Source: Candidatus Eisenbacteria bacterium | GTDB lineage: Bacteria > Eisenbacteria > RBG-16-71-46 > JAFGJU01 | Assembly: GCA_026388185.1 (NCBI GenBank) | Contig: JAPLKG010000008.1 | Span: 399,149 to 463,148, forward strand | Direction: 5' to 3' | DNA length: 64,000 nt | Shown here: positions 7,793-16,411 of the stretch, piece by piece | How positions within the stretch are numbered: the first letter of the stretch is position 1 | Layout: every line of letters begins with the position of its first letter | The notes under the pieces: model-generated | The model's database searches: none | What the model was told of the DNA's origin: nothing | Seen by the model: the letters and a program-made list of their open reading frames with translations, nothing else | Program-made: the position numbers and the translations under genes

Positions 7793-9466
7793 GTGAGTGA
7801 ACAGTTTGCCAGGGTAGACCTTCGGACCTTTAAGTTTCCGGAGCTTTATGTGGACTACCTGTCGGAGAGACTGCCCGCCTCCATCGACGCTCCGGAGTTT
7901 TTCGGCAAGAAGCAAAGGGAGGAGTTTGAGACAAGAACGGCCGCGGCAGTTGAAGAGCCGTTCTGGAGAGATGTTCTCGAGTACAATGCACGTCTTGGGG
8001 CGAGCAAAGCCAGTCTGGAGGGGATAGAGGCGCTTTCTCACGGAAGAGCAATCCCAATCGTGACCGGACAGCAGCCGGGCCTTATGGGAGGGCCGCTCTA
8101 CACGCTGTACAAGGCGTTGACCGCCGTGTCTCTTGCCGAACTGCTCTCGGAGAGCGGGCCGTCGCCAGCGTCCGCCTCCGGAGGCGAGACATCCGGGACG
8201 GGCGCACTCCAGAGCGACAAGCTGCGTGTAGTGCCGGTGTTCTGGAATGCCTCGGACGACAGTGATTTTGCCGAAGTGTCGAGCGCGACATTCTTCGACA
8301 GCGATCTCTCCCTCAGAAAACTCTCTGTTGCGGCGTCTCACCACTCGCCCGGAGGCATGGTGGGCGCGATGGGCACACAAGCTCTCAGCCGTCCCGTCGA
8401 AGCGCTGATGCGCGGTCTTGAGAAATCCCCTGCGACGACCTTCCTGATGCCCTTGATCGAGGACGGTCTCTCGGTTGCCGGTGACTGGGGCGAGTTTTTC
8501 TCGGCTCTTCTCGTTCGCCTGTTCTCCTCTTCAGGGATGGTGGTCGTAGATTCCAGGCTTCCCTCGGTGGGAAAGTACTCGAGGCCCACAATCGACGCCT
8601 ATCTCAGGGAAGCAAGCTCAGTCGAAAGCCGGATTGCGGAGTGTCTCACTGAGCTGAGGGAACGCGGCTACGGCGAGCCGGTGTCGCCACGCAGCGGAGA
8701 AACCTGCGTGTTTCTCAAGGACGGAATGGCGAGAAGAAAAGTCTCGAAGGAGGAGCTTCCGGCAGTTGCAGACTCGTGGAGCAAGGGCGAGATCGAGCTT
8801 CTTCCGAACGTTCTGTTGGGTCCCGTGGTGCGGGACAGACTCATGAGGCCCGCGGTGAACGTCGTCGGGCCTTCCGAGGCGTCCTACTACATTGTGGCCC
8901 GAACGTTGTATGATGTACTGGGTTTTCCGCAAAGCCCAGTCTTTCCCCGAGTGAGCTTGACGATTGTGCCTCGGCGTTTGACCTCCCTTGTCGGCGAAGA
9001 CCCAGGCAGGTTCAAGGAGCTGGTCGTTTCCTTTGACAAGGTGGCACGGGATTACTTTGAAAAGCAGGTTCCGCCTGAAGTGATGAGGGAGCTGGAGATT
9101 TCGCAGAACGACATGCGTTCCGTCGCGGGGAGAGTGGCCAGACTGGCCGCTGTGTCGGGAAAGAGCACGGAGGAAGTCGCCGCATCTGCTGCCAGGAAGA
9201 TAGACTTTGAACTCGGGCGAATACGTGAGGGGTTGATCGCTGCTCACAGGAAGAGAATCCTGAGCGAAAATCCCTTTCTTCGAAAGGCCGGAGAATTTCT
9301 TCTGCCGTCGGGGGCGCCGCAGGAACGCTCGCTCTGTAGCCTGTCACCTCTCATCTACGGAGGACGATCTCTAATTCAGGCGCTTGGCTCGTTGGCGGGA
9401 AGTCACGTTCGTGAAAGTCTTGAACGCCACGTGCATCACTACGTCGCCGGCGTGGCAATTCCCTAG
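7793..9466 (+). CDS. bshC: Bacillithiol biosynthesis cysteine-adding enzyme BshC
   Basis: At 557 residues it has the usual BshC length. It carries the family segments IVTGQQPGLMGGPLYTLYKA near residue 87 and VVPVFWNASDDSDFAEV near residue 145, plus a long helical region and the C-terminal HKRILSENPFLRKAGEF. BshC is the presumed ligase adding cysteine to glucosaminyl malate as the last step of bacillithiol synthesis in the cytoplasm. The GTG start follows AAGGATG. It sits between the methyltransferase and bshB1 with very short gaps, so one transcript is likely. Confidence 0.93.
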   Translation: MSEQFARVDLRTFKFPELYVDYLSERLPASIDAPEFFGKKQREEFETRTAAAVEEPFWRDVLEYNARLGASKASLEGIEALSHGRAIPIVTGQQPGLMGGPLYTLYKALTAVSLAELLSESGPSPASASGGETSGTGALQSDKLRVVPVFWNASDDSDFAEVSSATFFDSDLSLRKLSVAASHHSPGGMVGAMGTQALSRPVEALMRGLEKSPATTFLMPLIEDGLSVAGDWGEFFSALLVRLFSSSGMVVVDSRLPSVGKYSRPTIDAYLREASSVESRIAECLTELRERGYGEPVSPRSGETCVFLKDGMARRKVSKEELPAVADSWSKGEIELLPNVLLGPVVRDRLMRPAVNVVGPSEASYYIVARTLYDVLGFPQSPVFPRVSLTIVPRRLTSLVGEDPGRFKELVVSFDKVARDYFEKQVPPEVMRELEISQNDMRSVAGRVARLAAVSGKSTEEVAASAARKIDFELGRIREGLIAAHRKRILSENPFLRKAGEFLLPSGAPQERSLCSLSPLIYGGRSLIQALGSLAGSHVRESLERHVHHYVAGVAIP

Positions 9467-9475
9467 GAGGGATCT

Positions 9476-10186
9476 ATGAAAGTAATGGCAATCGGCGCCC
9501 ATCCGGACGACGTGGAACTGAGCTGCGGCGGTTTGGTTGCGAAGTTGGTGTCGCTGGGGCACGAAACGGGAATAGCAGACCTCACTGGGGGTGAACTTGG
9601 GAGTTCAGGCAGTAAGAAAACCCGGGCCGCGGAGAGCATGAAGGCGGCCAAGATTCTGCGCGTGGCCTGGAGAGAATGCTGCGAACTACCCGACACCGGG
9701 CTTGACCACACGAACAGGGGACACATGCGCACCGTCGTGGAGCTTCTCCGCAGGCACAGACCGGCGCTCGTGTTGTCACCCCACGGAGGAGACTCCAGAC
9801 ATCCAGACCACGTGGAGGCAAGGGAAATCGTGAGGAGGGCCGTCTACCTGGCGGGCCTCAGGCAATTCGACGCAGGGGGAAGGCCGTTTTCTTCGGGGAG
9901 ACTTCTGTACTACATGAGTGACGTCCAGTTTGAGCCGACCCTCATCGTTGACGTGGGGGAATTCTTCGACAGAAAAATGAAAGCCATTCGTGCCTATCGA
10001 AGTCAGTTCTCGGGCAACAGATCCGATTCATACCCGACGCGCCTTAACAACCCCGGCTTTCTGGACAGGATTGAAATGAGAGCGAGATTTCTCGGAGCGA
10101 TGATCGACAAGGCCTATGCAGAGGGCTTCCTGCACGAAGGCCCGCTCCAGGTGGACGATCCCGTGACGCTTCTGGCGAAGCCCTGA
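9476..10186 (+). CDS. bshB1: Bacillithiol biosynthesis deacetylase BshB1
   Basis: This 236-residue member of the LmbE/PIG-L family has the zinc-binding motif GAHPDDVELSCGG near the N-terminus, the later HGGDSRHPDHVEA segment, and a C-terminal YRSQFSG typical of the BshB1 type. It removes the acetyl group from N-acetylglucosaminyl malate, the second step of bacillithiol synthesis. The ATG is preceded by AGGAGGGATCT, 9 bases after the bshC stop. Neighbouring bshC and bshA make the assignment secure. Confidence 0.94.
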   Translation: MKVMAIGAHPDDVELSCGGLVAKLVSLGHETGIADLTGGELGSSGSKKTRAAESMKAAKILRVAWRECCELPDTGLDHTNRGHMRTVVELLRRHRPALVLSPHGGDSRHPDHVEAREIVRRAVYLAGLRQFDAGGRPFSSGRLLYYMSDVQFEPTLIVDVGEFFDRKMKAIRAYRSQFSGNRSDSYPTRLNNPGFLDRIEMRARFLGAMIDKAYAEGFLHEGPLQVDDPVTLLAKP

Positions 10187-10250
10187 GTAACTGCGGCGGC
10201 TGCAGCGAGATCGTGCGGCCGACGAGATGTCACAAACGGAGAGAATTGCC

Positions 10251-11390
10251 ATGAAACCATACTGTGTGGCGATCACATGCTATCCCACTTCGGGCGGCAG
10301 CGGAATCGTTGCCACCGAGCTCGGGATGGAACTTGCGAGGAAGGGTCACCAAGTGCATTTTGTCACCTACTCCGTTCCCGTGAGACTGAAGAGATTCGAG
10401 AAGAACATCTTCTTTCATCAGGTCGACACGCAATTCTACCCTCTCTTTGTTGACGCACCTTACAGCCTGAGTCTTGCTGCCAAGATGTGCGAGGTGGCGG
10501 AGCTTCACTCGGTGGAGATACTCCATGTCCACTATGCCATTCCTCATGCCGCGAGTGCATACCTCGCTCGAAGCATGTACAAGTCAAGGAGGCTTCTGAC
10601 CGTGACCACGTTGCACGGCACCGACATCACGCTCGTCGGCCACCACCCCTCTTTTCACGGGATTACGAAGTTCTGCATCGAGGAGAGCGACGGCGTCACG
10701 GCCGTGAGTGAGTACCTGAAGGCCCGCACGCAGGAGAGCTTTCAGATCAAGAAGGACATAGAGGTGATCCCCAATTTCGTGGACAGCTCGAAATTCCGGC
10801 CCGACGGCGCGATAGTCCCCAAATCTGACTTCTGTCCGTCGGGGCAGCCGATGATCATTCATATCTCTAATTTCCGACCAGTCAAGAACATACCTGGTGT
10901 ACTTCAGGTATTTGCTAGGGTGAGGGCCGAGCTTGCCTGCAGGCTCGTTCTCGTGGGTGACGGTCCCGAAGTCGGGCACGCCGAGCGGCTCTCCGAGCAG
11001 TTGGGCGTGCAAGATGACGTGCTGTTTCTTGGCAATCAGGAGTGCATTGAATGTCTTTTGCCGCTTGCCGACGTTCTTCTCCTGCCGAGCGAACAGGAGA
11101 GTTTCGGGCTCGTTTGCCTTGAGGCCATGAGTTGTGCCGTTCCCGTGGTCTCCACCAACGTGGGCGGCGTCAAGGAAGTTGTTGAGCACGGCAAGACGGG
11201 TTTCTTGCACGATCCGTTCGACACCGAAGCCATGGCCGCTTCTATCATCCGGCTATTGCGGAATCGAGACGAGCGGATTGCCATGGGGCAGGAGGGAAGA
11301 AGAGTGGCCCTCGACAAGTTTGACATATCAGACGGAGTGAAGAGGTACGTGGAGCTCTACGACAAGGCCAGAAACTCGGTCTCCGTTTGA
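10251..11390 (+). CDS. bshA: N-acetyl-alpha-D-glucosaminyl L-malate synthase BshA
   Basis: A GT4-type retaining glycosyltransferase of 379 residues. The N-terminal CYPTSGGSGIVATELG is the BshA signature. LHVHYAIPHA, TLHGTDITLVG and the donor-binding EQESFGLVCLEAMSCAVPVV follow. It joins UDP-GlcNAc to L-malate, the first bacillithiol step. The ATG at 10251 has GGAGA upstream and matches the usual N-terminus; an ATG at 10227 would add eight residues. It is the last gene of the methyltransferase-bshC-bshB1-bshA run and converges on pgeF. Confidence 0.93.
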   Translation: MKPYCVAITCYPTSGGSGIVATELGMELARKGHQVHFVTYSVPVRLKRFEKNIFFHQVDTQFYPLFVDAPYSLSLAAKMCEVAELHSVEILHVHYAIPHAASAYLARSMYKSRRLLTVTTLHGTDITLVGHHPSFHGITKFCIEESDGVTAVSEYLKARTQESFQIKKDIEVIPNFVDSSKFRPDGAIVPKSDFCPSGQPMIIHISNFRPVKNIPGVLQVFARVRAELACRLVLVGDGPEVGHAERLSEQLGVQDDVLFLGNQECIECLLPLADVLLLPSEQESFGLVCLEAMSCAVPVVSTNVGGVKEVVEHGKTGFLHDPFDTEAMAASIIRLLRNRDERIAMGQEGRRVALDKFDISDGVKRYVELYDKARNSVSV

Positions 11391-11419
11391 TGCGACCGCC
11401 GCCCCTCGGCTTTGCTGCC
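11388..11419 (+). repeat. Dispersed intergenic repeat, copy A
   Basis: A stretch starting at the bshA stop codon (TGATGCG) and ending in CGGCTTTGCTGCC at 11407-11419 resembles one at 49468-49496 that also starts at a stop codon. A partial copy of the first part (TGATGCGACCG) occurs near 15410. It is a weak candidate for a small dispersed repeat family. Confidence 0.3.
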
Positions 11420-11445
11420 GGCTGCCGTTCACGCGCGGGGCCGCC

Positions 11446-12279
11446 TCACTGTGATGCGCCACTGCTCCTGTCCCGGCCGATCTCCAATCCCCCATGCCTT
11501 GTGATTGCCATCTGCCTTCCGGCCTTGCCTCTTTGTCCCCTGTGAGAAAAGAACACGTCCTTTCGGCAGCACGTGCATGCAGGGGGCAGGATGATGCTCT
11601 CCTCGGGAACACCTTCTTCCAGGGCCTGGGCCGCGTTGGCACTCCATAGATCAAAGAAGATCTTTCCCTCCCTTTCGGTGACGAACGTCTGACGCAACCC
11701 GGAGGCTGTGGTGGAATCAATCTCGTAGCAGCAGGGCCCTATGGAAGGACCCAGGGCCACAACCAATTGACCTGGTGGGAGATCGAAGGCTGACTTGACT
11801 TGCTCTATCAAGCTCCCGGCAATGCCGGCGTGAGTTCCTTTCCTTCCGGCGTGGGCGAGGCCGACCACGGAGAAATCGCGGTTGAAAACAAAGACGGGCA
11901 CGCAGTCCGCGACGAGAACCGCCGTCCAAAGTCGAGGGTCTGAGATCACGAGTCCGTCAGCGGCCTTGTATCGGCCGGGAGCACCGGCCAGTAGGACCGT
12001 GCCCCCGTGTACCTGCTCCGGCTGAGCAAGCCGATCCTCTCGAAGGCCCAGTTTATTGAACAGGAACTCCCTGTTGTCTCTGACGTCGTCTGTGTCGTCA
12101 CCAACGTTGAAAGAGAGATTCAGCCCTTGGCACCGGTGGGTGTCGGGCCTGCCCCCGCGAGTTGTGACAATCGCCGGGCTCCGTTTGCCTCCGTGGGCCA
12201 AGACTGCGTAGAACGCCGGAGTAGTCCCTTCACTGATTTCTCTGGTGGTTTTGTCAAGGGGGCGCCATGAGAGTTCCAT
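11446..12279 (-). CDS. pgeF: Laccase-domain (YfiH/PgeF) purine nucleoside phosphorylase family protein
   Basis: This 277-residue DUF152 protein has the zinc-site residues of the family: HGG in QVHGGTVLL, the AHAGRKGTHAGI segment, and a C-terminal CTCC. The conserved GPSIGPCCYEID is intact. Members were called laccase-like but act as purine nucleoside phosphorylases or peptidoglycan-editing factors. The gene converges on bshA and diverges from dgcN. The ATG has no clear ribosome site, so the start is uncertain by some residues. Confidence 0.88.
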   Translation of the reverse strand: MELSWRPLDKTTREISEGTTPAFYAVLAHGGKRSPAIVTTRGGRPDTHRCQGLNLSFNVGDDTDDVRDNREFLFNKLGLREDRLAQPEQVHGGTVLLAGAPGRYKAADGLVISDPRLWTAVLVADCVPVFVFNRDFSVVGLAHAGRKGTHAGIAGSLIEQVKSAFDLPPGQLVVALGPSIGPCCYEIDSTTASGLRQTFVTEREGKIFFDLWSANAAQALEEGVPEESIILPPACTCCRKDVFFSHRGQRGKAGRQMAITRHGGLEIGRDRSSGASQ

Positions 12280-12474
12280 TGCCCGAGGATTCTATGGGTC
12301 GTTGCCGGGGGTGTCAAGCGGGCGAATCACTGCCATCTGCTCGGTCCGCACAATCACACACCGAGGTGGTGCCCCAGCCTTGGTGCTTTGTAGTGGACTG
12401 TATCTGGTGCCTGTGGCATACTGTCCGGAGGTTTTTGGCATCTCTCAACACAGTTTTCTTAGCCCTTGTACGCG

Positions 12475-13515
12475 GTGAAGAAGAACAGAATCGTCATACT
12501 GGCAGAGGGGTCGTTCGGCCTGCTCGGCTCCAAGACGGCGGCTTGCGTCATCAGATACAGGCAGGACGACGTGGTGGCCGTGATTGACACGGGCAAGGCA
12601 GGAATGACGGTAGGTGGAGTCTTGGGCTTCGGTGGCTCCATTCCCATAGTTCGGGGGCTTGCCGATGCGCTCCAATACTCGCCGGATTCCCTCCTCATAG
12701 GAATCGCCCCCAAGGGAGGACGCCTGCCCGCCGAATGGAGAGCCGTTCTCATTGAGGCCATCTCACATGGTCTGGACATCTACAGCGGTATGCACACCTT
12801 CGTTTCGGAAGACCCTGAACTTGTGAGGCTCGCCTCGGAAAGGGGCGCGCGCCTCACGGACTTGAGAAAGGTCCCGGACGATATCCCGGTTGCGAGATGC
12901 CTGGCCGGGAAGGTCGGCGCGTTTGTTGTTCTCACCGTCGGTACCGATTGTGCAACCGGCAAGATGACAGTCGCGCTCGAGATGGCGATCGAGGCCGGAA
13001 AAAGGGGAGTGAGAGCGCATTTTGCGGCCACGGGTCAGACGGGCATCTACATCGCCGGCGAAGGGATCGCAGTTGACAGGGTCGTGGGAGATTTCATTGC
13101 CGGTGCTGCGGAGAAACTCGTCATTGATGGAGCCAGAGGCAACGACGTCGTCTTACTCGAGGGCCAAGGCTCCGTCTTCCACCCCGGGTACTCCGGCGTG
13201 GCGCTTGCACTGTTGCACGGCGCTCTTCCCGACGCCCTCGTCCTCTGCCACCAGCCGAGCAGGCGATTTTTCAGCGATTATGAAGTGCGTGTTCCTTCCG
13301 TGTGCGAAGCGATCAGGGTGCACGACGTGTTGTCGGGAGTTCTCAAACCTGCACCGGTGATCGGAATTGCGCTCAATTGCTTCGATTTGAGTGAAGAAGA
13401 AACGTTGGCGGAGATTGCAGGGACGGAGAAAGAAACGGGCATTCCCACCACCGACTGCATCAAGTTCGGAGCGGGGAAGCTCGTTGATGCGATGCTCGAA
13501 CGAATCAAATCGTGA
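12475..13515 (+). CDS. dgcN: DUF1611 protein, DgcN-like D-glutamate N-acetyltransferase
   Basis: About 346 residues. The N-terminal VILAEGSFGLLGSKTA, a P-loop-like TVGTDCATGKMTVALEMA near residue 160 and EGQGSVFHPGYSG are hallmarks of DUF1611. Characterised members (DgcN) acetylate D-glutamate using acetyl-CoA; in genomes they pair with an enolase-family racemase DgcA, as here. The GTG at 12475 gives the family N-terminus; TTG at 12466 is also possible. Neither start has a good ribosome site. The next gene starts 11 bases after the stop. Confidence 0.8.
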   Translation: MKKNRIVILAEGSFGLLGSKTAACVIRYRQDDVVAVIDTGKAGMTVGGVLGFGGSIPIVRGLADALQYSPDSLLIGIAPKGGRLPAEWRAVLIEAISHGLDIYSGMHTFVSEDPELVRLASERGARLTDLRKVPDDIPVARCLAGKVGAFVVLTVGTDCATGKMTVALEMAIEAGKRGVRAHFAATGQTGIYIAGEGIAVDRVVGDFIAGAAEKLVIDGARGNDVVLLEGQGSVFHPGYSGVALALLHGALPDALVLCHQPSRRFFSDYEVRVPSVCEAIRVHDVLSGVLKPAPVIGIALNCFDLSEEETLAEIAGTEKETGIPTTDCIKFGAGKLVDAMLERIKS

Positions 13516-13526
13516 GGGAAAGGAAG

Positions 13527-14543
13527 ATGCGATTTTCATACGAACCTCTGACGTTGAGAACACGTCACGTGTTTGCCATCTCCAGAGGTGCGTCGGACAC
13601 TTTTGGCGGGGCGATCGTCTCGATAGAGCATGACGGACTGGTTGGGCTGGGGGAGGCTGCGCCTTCGCCTTTCTACGGCGAGAACCAGGCCACGGTCCTC
13701 GCCGTCCTCGAAATCCTGAGGCAGGACATTCCTGACGATCCGTTTCTCCTGGAAGAGGTCCAGCAGAAAATGGAGAAGAGGATATGCGGCAATCCCGCGG
13801 CAAAGGCCGCCGTTGATATTGCGCTCCACGACCTAGTCTGTAAGAAGCTCGGGATTCCTCTCCACCGTTTCTTTGGCCTTTCAGCAGAGAAGACGCCGTG
13901 CACTTCCTTCACGATCGGAATCGACGAAACCGATGTCATGAAGCAGAGAGCTCTTGAGGCGGGCGAGTTTTCGGTTCTCAAGATAAAGGTTGGCACCGAC
14001 AGGGATGAGTTCGTGCTCGATGCCATAAGGAGCGTGACGGACAAGACTCTGAGAGTAGACGCGAATTGTGCCTGGACACCGCGAGAAGCGGTGGTCAAGA
14101 TTTCGAGGCTCGAGAAGTTCGGCATCGAGTTCGTGGAACAGCCCATTGCTCCAGGCGACGCCCACGGTCTGAGGTTTGTGAGGGAGAACGTCGCAGTGCC
14201 CGTCATTGCGGACGAGAGCGTCAGGACTTCACGTGATATCGAGGCGTTGATAGGTGCCGTGGATGGGATCAACATCAAGTTGATGAAATGCGGCGGGCTC
14301 CGCGAAGCACTCAAAATGATACACGTTGCACGGGCGGTGGGAATGAAAGTGATGCTGGGCTGCATGGTGGAATCTTCCGTCGGCATAACGGCGGCTGCTC
14401 ATCTTTCTCCGGCGGTAGATTATGCAGATCTCGACGGTAATCTCCTTCTGGCGAAGGATCCCTTCAGCGGCGTCGGGGTCAGGCAAGGCAAGCTTGTCCT
14501 GCCTTCCGAACCCGGTCTGGGTGTGAGAGCCCAGGGAAAGTAG
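13527..14543 (+). CDS. dgcA: Enolase-superfamily racemase/epimerase, DgcA / Ala-Glu epimerase type
   Basis: This 338-residue mandelate racemase/muconate lactonizing group protein has KIKVG (acid/base lysine), RVDAN, EQP and ADES (three metal ligands) and NIKLMKCGG (second lysine) in the usual order. The family contains L-Ala-D/L-Glu epimerases and N-acetyl-D-Glu racemases. Being next to dgcN suggests it racemises N-acetyl-D-glutamate so that D-glutamate can be used; a muropeptide dipeptide epimerase is the alternative. The ATG at 13527 has GGAAAGGAAG in front of it; a GTG at 13512 would overlap dgcN. Confidence 0.82.
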   Translation: MRFSYEPLTLRTRHVFAISRGASDTFGGAIVSIEHDGLVGLGEAAPSPFYGENQATVLAVLEILRQDIPDDPFLLEEVQQKMEKRICGNPAAKAAVDIALHDLVCKKLGIPLHRFFGLSAEKTPCTSFTIGIDETDVMKQRALEAGEFSVLKIKVGTDRDEFVLDAIRSVTDKTLRVDANCAWTPREAVVKISRLEKFGIEFVEQPIAPGDAHGLRFVRENVAVPVIADESVRTSRDIEALIGAVDGINIKLMKCGGLREALKMIHVARAVGMKVMLGCMVESSVGITAAAHLSPAVDYADLDGNLLLAKDPFSGVGVRQGKLVLPSEPGLGVRAQGK

Positions 14544-14600
14544 CCGTTGCGACAGGCCGTGAGGTCGGATTCTTGTGAAGGATAACGGAGGGAAAGCTTG

Positions 14601-15368
14601 ATGGCGCTTCTCAGATTGCAGAAGGCGATCGTGTACGGACCGGTCTCCTCCAGGAGGTTGGGGTGCTCTCTGGGCGTGAACGTCCTTCCTTTCGACTACA
14701 AACTCTGTTCGCTCAACTGTGTCTACTGCCAGTACGGCTGGACAGAGGCGTGCGCCGTAGATGCCAGTTCGCACTTGTCTGATTTGCCGAGCGCGGACGA
14801 CGTGGCTCTTGCACTCAGGGAGTCTCTTCTCAGGCTTAAGGACGAAGGCGTCGGTCCTTCATACATCACCTTCTCCGGCAATGGTGAACCGACCTTGCAC
14901 CCTCGATTTGGGGAGATAGTCGACGTCGTCAAGAAGACGCGTGATGAGCTTGCTCCCAAGGCGCTGGTTGCGATTCTGTCCAACTCGACGACGGTCGGAG
15001 ACGAATCGGTGAGGAGAGCGCTCGAGCGGCTTGACGTCAGAGTGATGAAGCTGGATTGCGGGGAAGCCGGTACATTCGGTCTGTTCAACAGGCCGTGCGC
15101 CGGGGTGGCCTTCGAGAAGATTGTCGAGGGATTGCTCAAACTTCGCCGGTTCAGCGTGCAGACTCTTTTCACAAATCTGAACTCCGACGAGCGTTGCATA
15201 CAAAGATGGATCGGAGTAATCAAGACGCTCAAGCCGCTGGATGTCCAGGTCTACACGCTTGATAGATCTGCTCCCTTGGCGGAGCTGCGACCTGTCGGCA
15301 AAGACAGGCTCGAGGAGATAGCACGCAGGGTGTTTTCAGAGACGGGCGTCCCGGCCAATGTGTACTGA
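14601..15368 (+). CDS. Radical SAM protein, COG0731 (TYW1-like Fe-S oxidoreductase)
   Basis: This 255-residue protein opens with YGPVSSRRLGCSLGVN and has the cluster motif CSLNCVYCQYG (Cx3Cx2C) near residue 35, then FSGNGEPTLHP, which contributes to SAM binding. This family resembles the radical SAM core of wyosine-forming TYW1 but lacks the flavodoxin domain; the function of the bacterial members is not established. The ATG at 14601 follows GGAGGG at good spacing. It stands 57 bases after dgcA. Confidence 0.85.
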   Translation: MALLRLQKAIVYGPVSSRRLGCSLGVNVLPFDYKLCSLNCVYCQYGWTEACAVDASSHLSDLPSADDVALALRESLLRLKDEGVGPSYITFSGNGEPTLHPRFGEIVDVVKKTRDELAPKALVAILSNSTTVGDESVRRALERLDVRVMKLDCGEAGTFGLFNRPCAGVAFEKIVEGLLKLRRFSVQTLFTNLNSDERCIQRWIGVIKTLKPLDVQVYTLDRSAPLAELRPVGKDRLEEIARRVFSETGVPANVY

Positions 15369-15448
15369 GCGTCGGGCGCGTGGAGGCCCTAGATGCGTGT
15401 AAGCTGCGCTGATGCGACCGACCGCGTCGGCCCATTGAGGAGGTTGCC

Positions 15449-16312
15449 ATAGAGTCTGGATTCTTTCTCTGGAACTGGCCGGGCGCACTCCGATTCTTAC
15501 TTTGTGCGTCTGCCTTCTTCTACGCCGTGTCTCTTGTTTCTCTGGTGGCCGGCCGCTCGGTCCGGAGCCTTTCACGCCCCGTGGTGTTCGAGAGACTGCT
15601 GGGGCTGGCTCTCGTCTGTCACACCGGGTTCACCGTCTGCCGGGCATGGGTGGCGGGCAGGCCTCCGTTTTTCGGAGGAACCGAGCTTCTTTCCTGGTGC
15701 GCCCTTTGCTGCGGAGCCCTGTGTTTGTTCGGCAGCAGGAGATTCGGCTCAAGGTTTGTGATTGCATTCGGCGTGTCGTGCGCCTTTGCCGCCACGCTGG
15801 CGCTGGGTGTTTCCTACCGGGCGCAGATACTTCCCGGCATGTTCGCGCTGCGCGACGTCAGGGTGTGGTGGTATGGATTCGCGACGCCGTTAAGCTGTGC
15901 GGCAGGGATTCTGGCATTCGCCGCTCAGTTCAGAGGGATCCTGGCAGTCCCTCAAGACACGAGATCTCCCGCCATCAACGTATTCCCTGTGAGCGAGGAG
16001 ACCATGAACTGGCTGGCTCTTTCCCTCGTGAGATTCTGTTATCCTTTGCTTCTGTCGGGTTTTCTTGCTGCTGCGATCAGCTCTCTTGATGCCGTTGGCC
16101 GGGCGTGGTTCTGGCAGAGGTCGATAGCCGCGCAGCTTTTCACCCTCGTCGCCTATTGTGTCTACATGCACGTCTGCAGTTCCATGCCGGGACACAGAGG
16201 GAGAATCGTTGTCGCTCAGTTTGCGGCGTTCAGCGGCCTGCTCATATCCGTTCTATCATTTGAGCTTCCGCAGGGACTCCTGAGAGGGTTGGGTCTCGAT
16301 CTTTTCCTGTGA
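15449..16312 (+). CDS. CcsA/ResC-like cytochrome c biogenesis protein, probable AUA start
   Basis: An integral membrane protein of about 287 residues with roughly eight helices, upstream of a ResB gene. It resembles CcsA/ResC, which with ResB carries haem across the membrane for cytochrome c assembly. Two histidines in expected places are seen (LVCHTGF and YMHVC), but the WWD-region equivalent reads GRAWFWQRS and lacks the usual aspartate. The first ATG/GTG/TTG in frame is GTG at 15527, in the middle of the first helix. GAGGAGG at 15437-15443 lies five bases before an in-frame ATA, giving a full first helix, so ATA is taken as the start. Confidence 0.7.
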   Translation: MESGFFLWNWPGALRFLLCASAFFYAVSLVSLVAGRSVRSLSRPVVFERLLGLALVCHTGFTVCRAWVAGRPPFFGGTELLSWCALCCGALCLFGSRRFGSRFVIAFGVSCAFAATLALGVSYRAQILPGMFALRDVRVWWYGFATPLSCAAGILAFAAQFRGILAVPQDTRSPAINVFPVSEETMNWLALSLVRFCYPLLLSGFLAAAISSLDAVGRAWFWQRSIAAQLFTLVAYCVYMHVCSSMPGHRGRIVVAQFAAFSGLLISVLSFELPQGLLRGLGLDLFL

Positions 16313-16411
16313 GCCAACGGTTTGTGCGGCGGTCACGGGAGAGTTAACCGGGGAATTGCGCCAGAAAGAGATCGATAAGCGTACTGAGGACGAGACGGGG
16401 CAGGACTTTCT

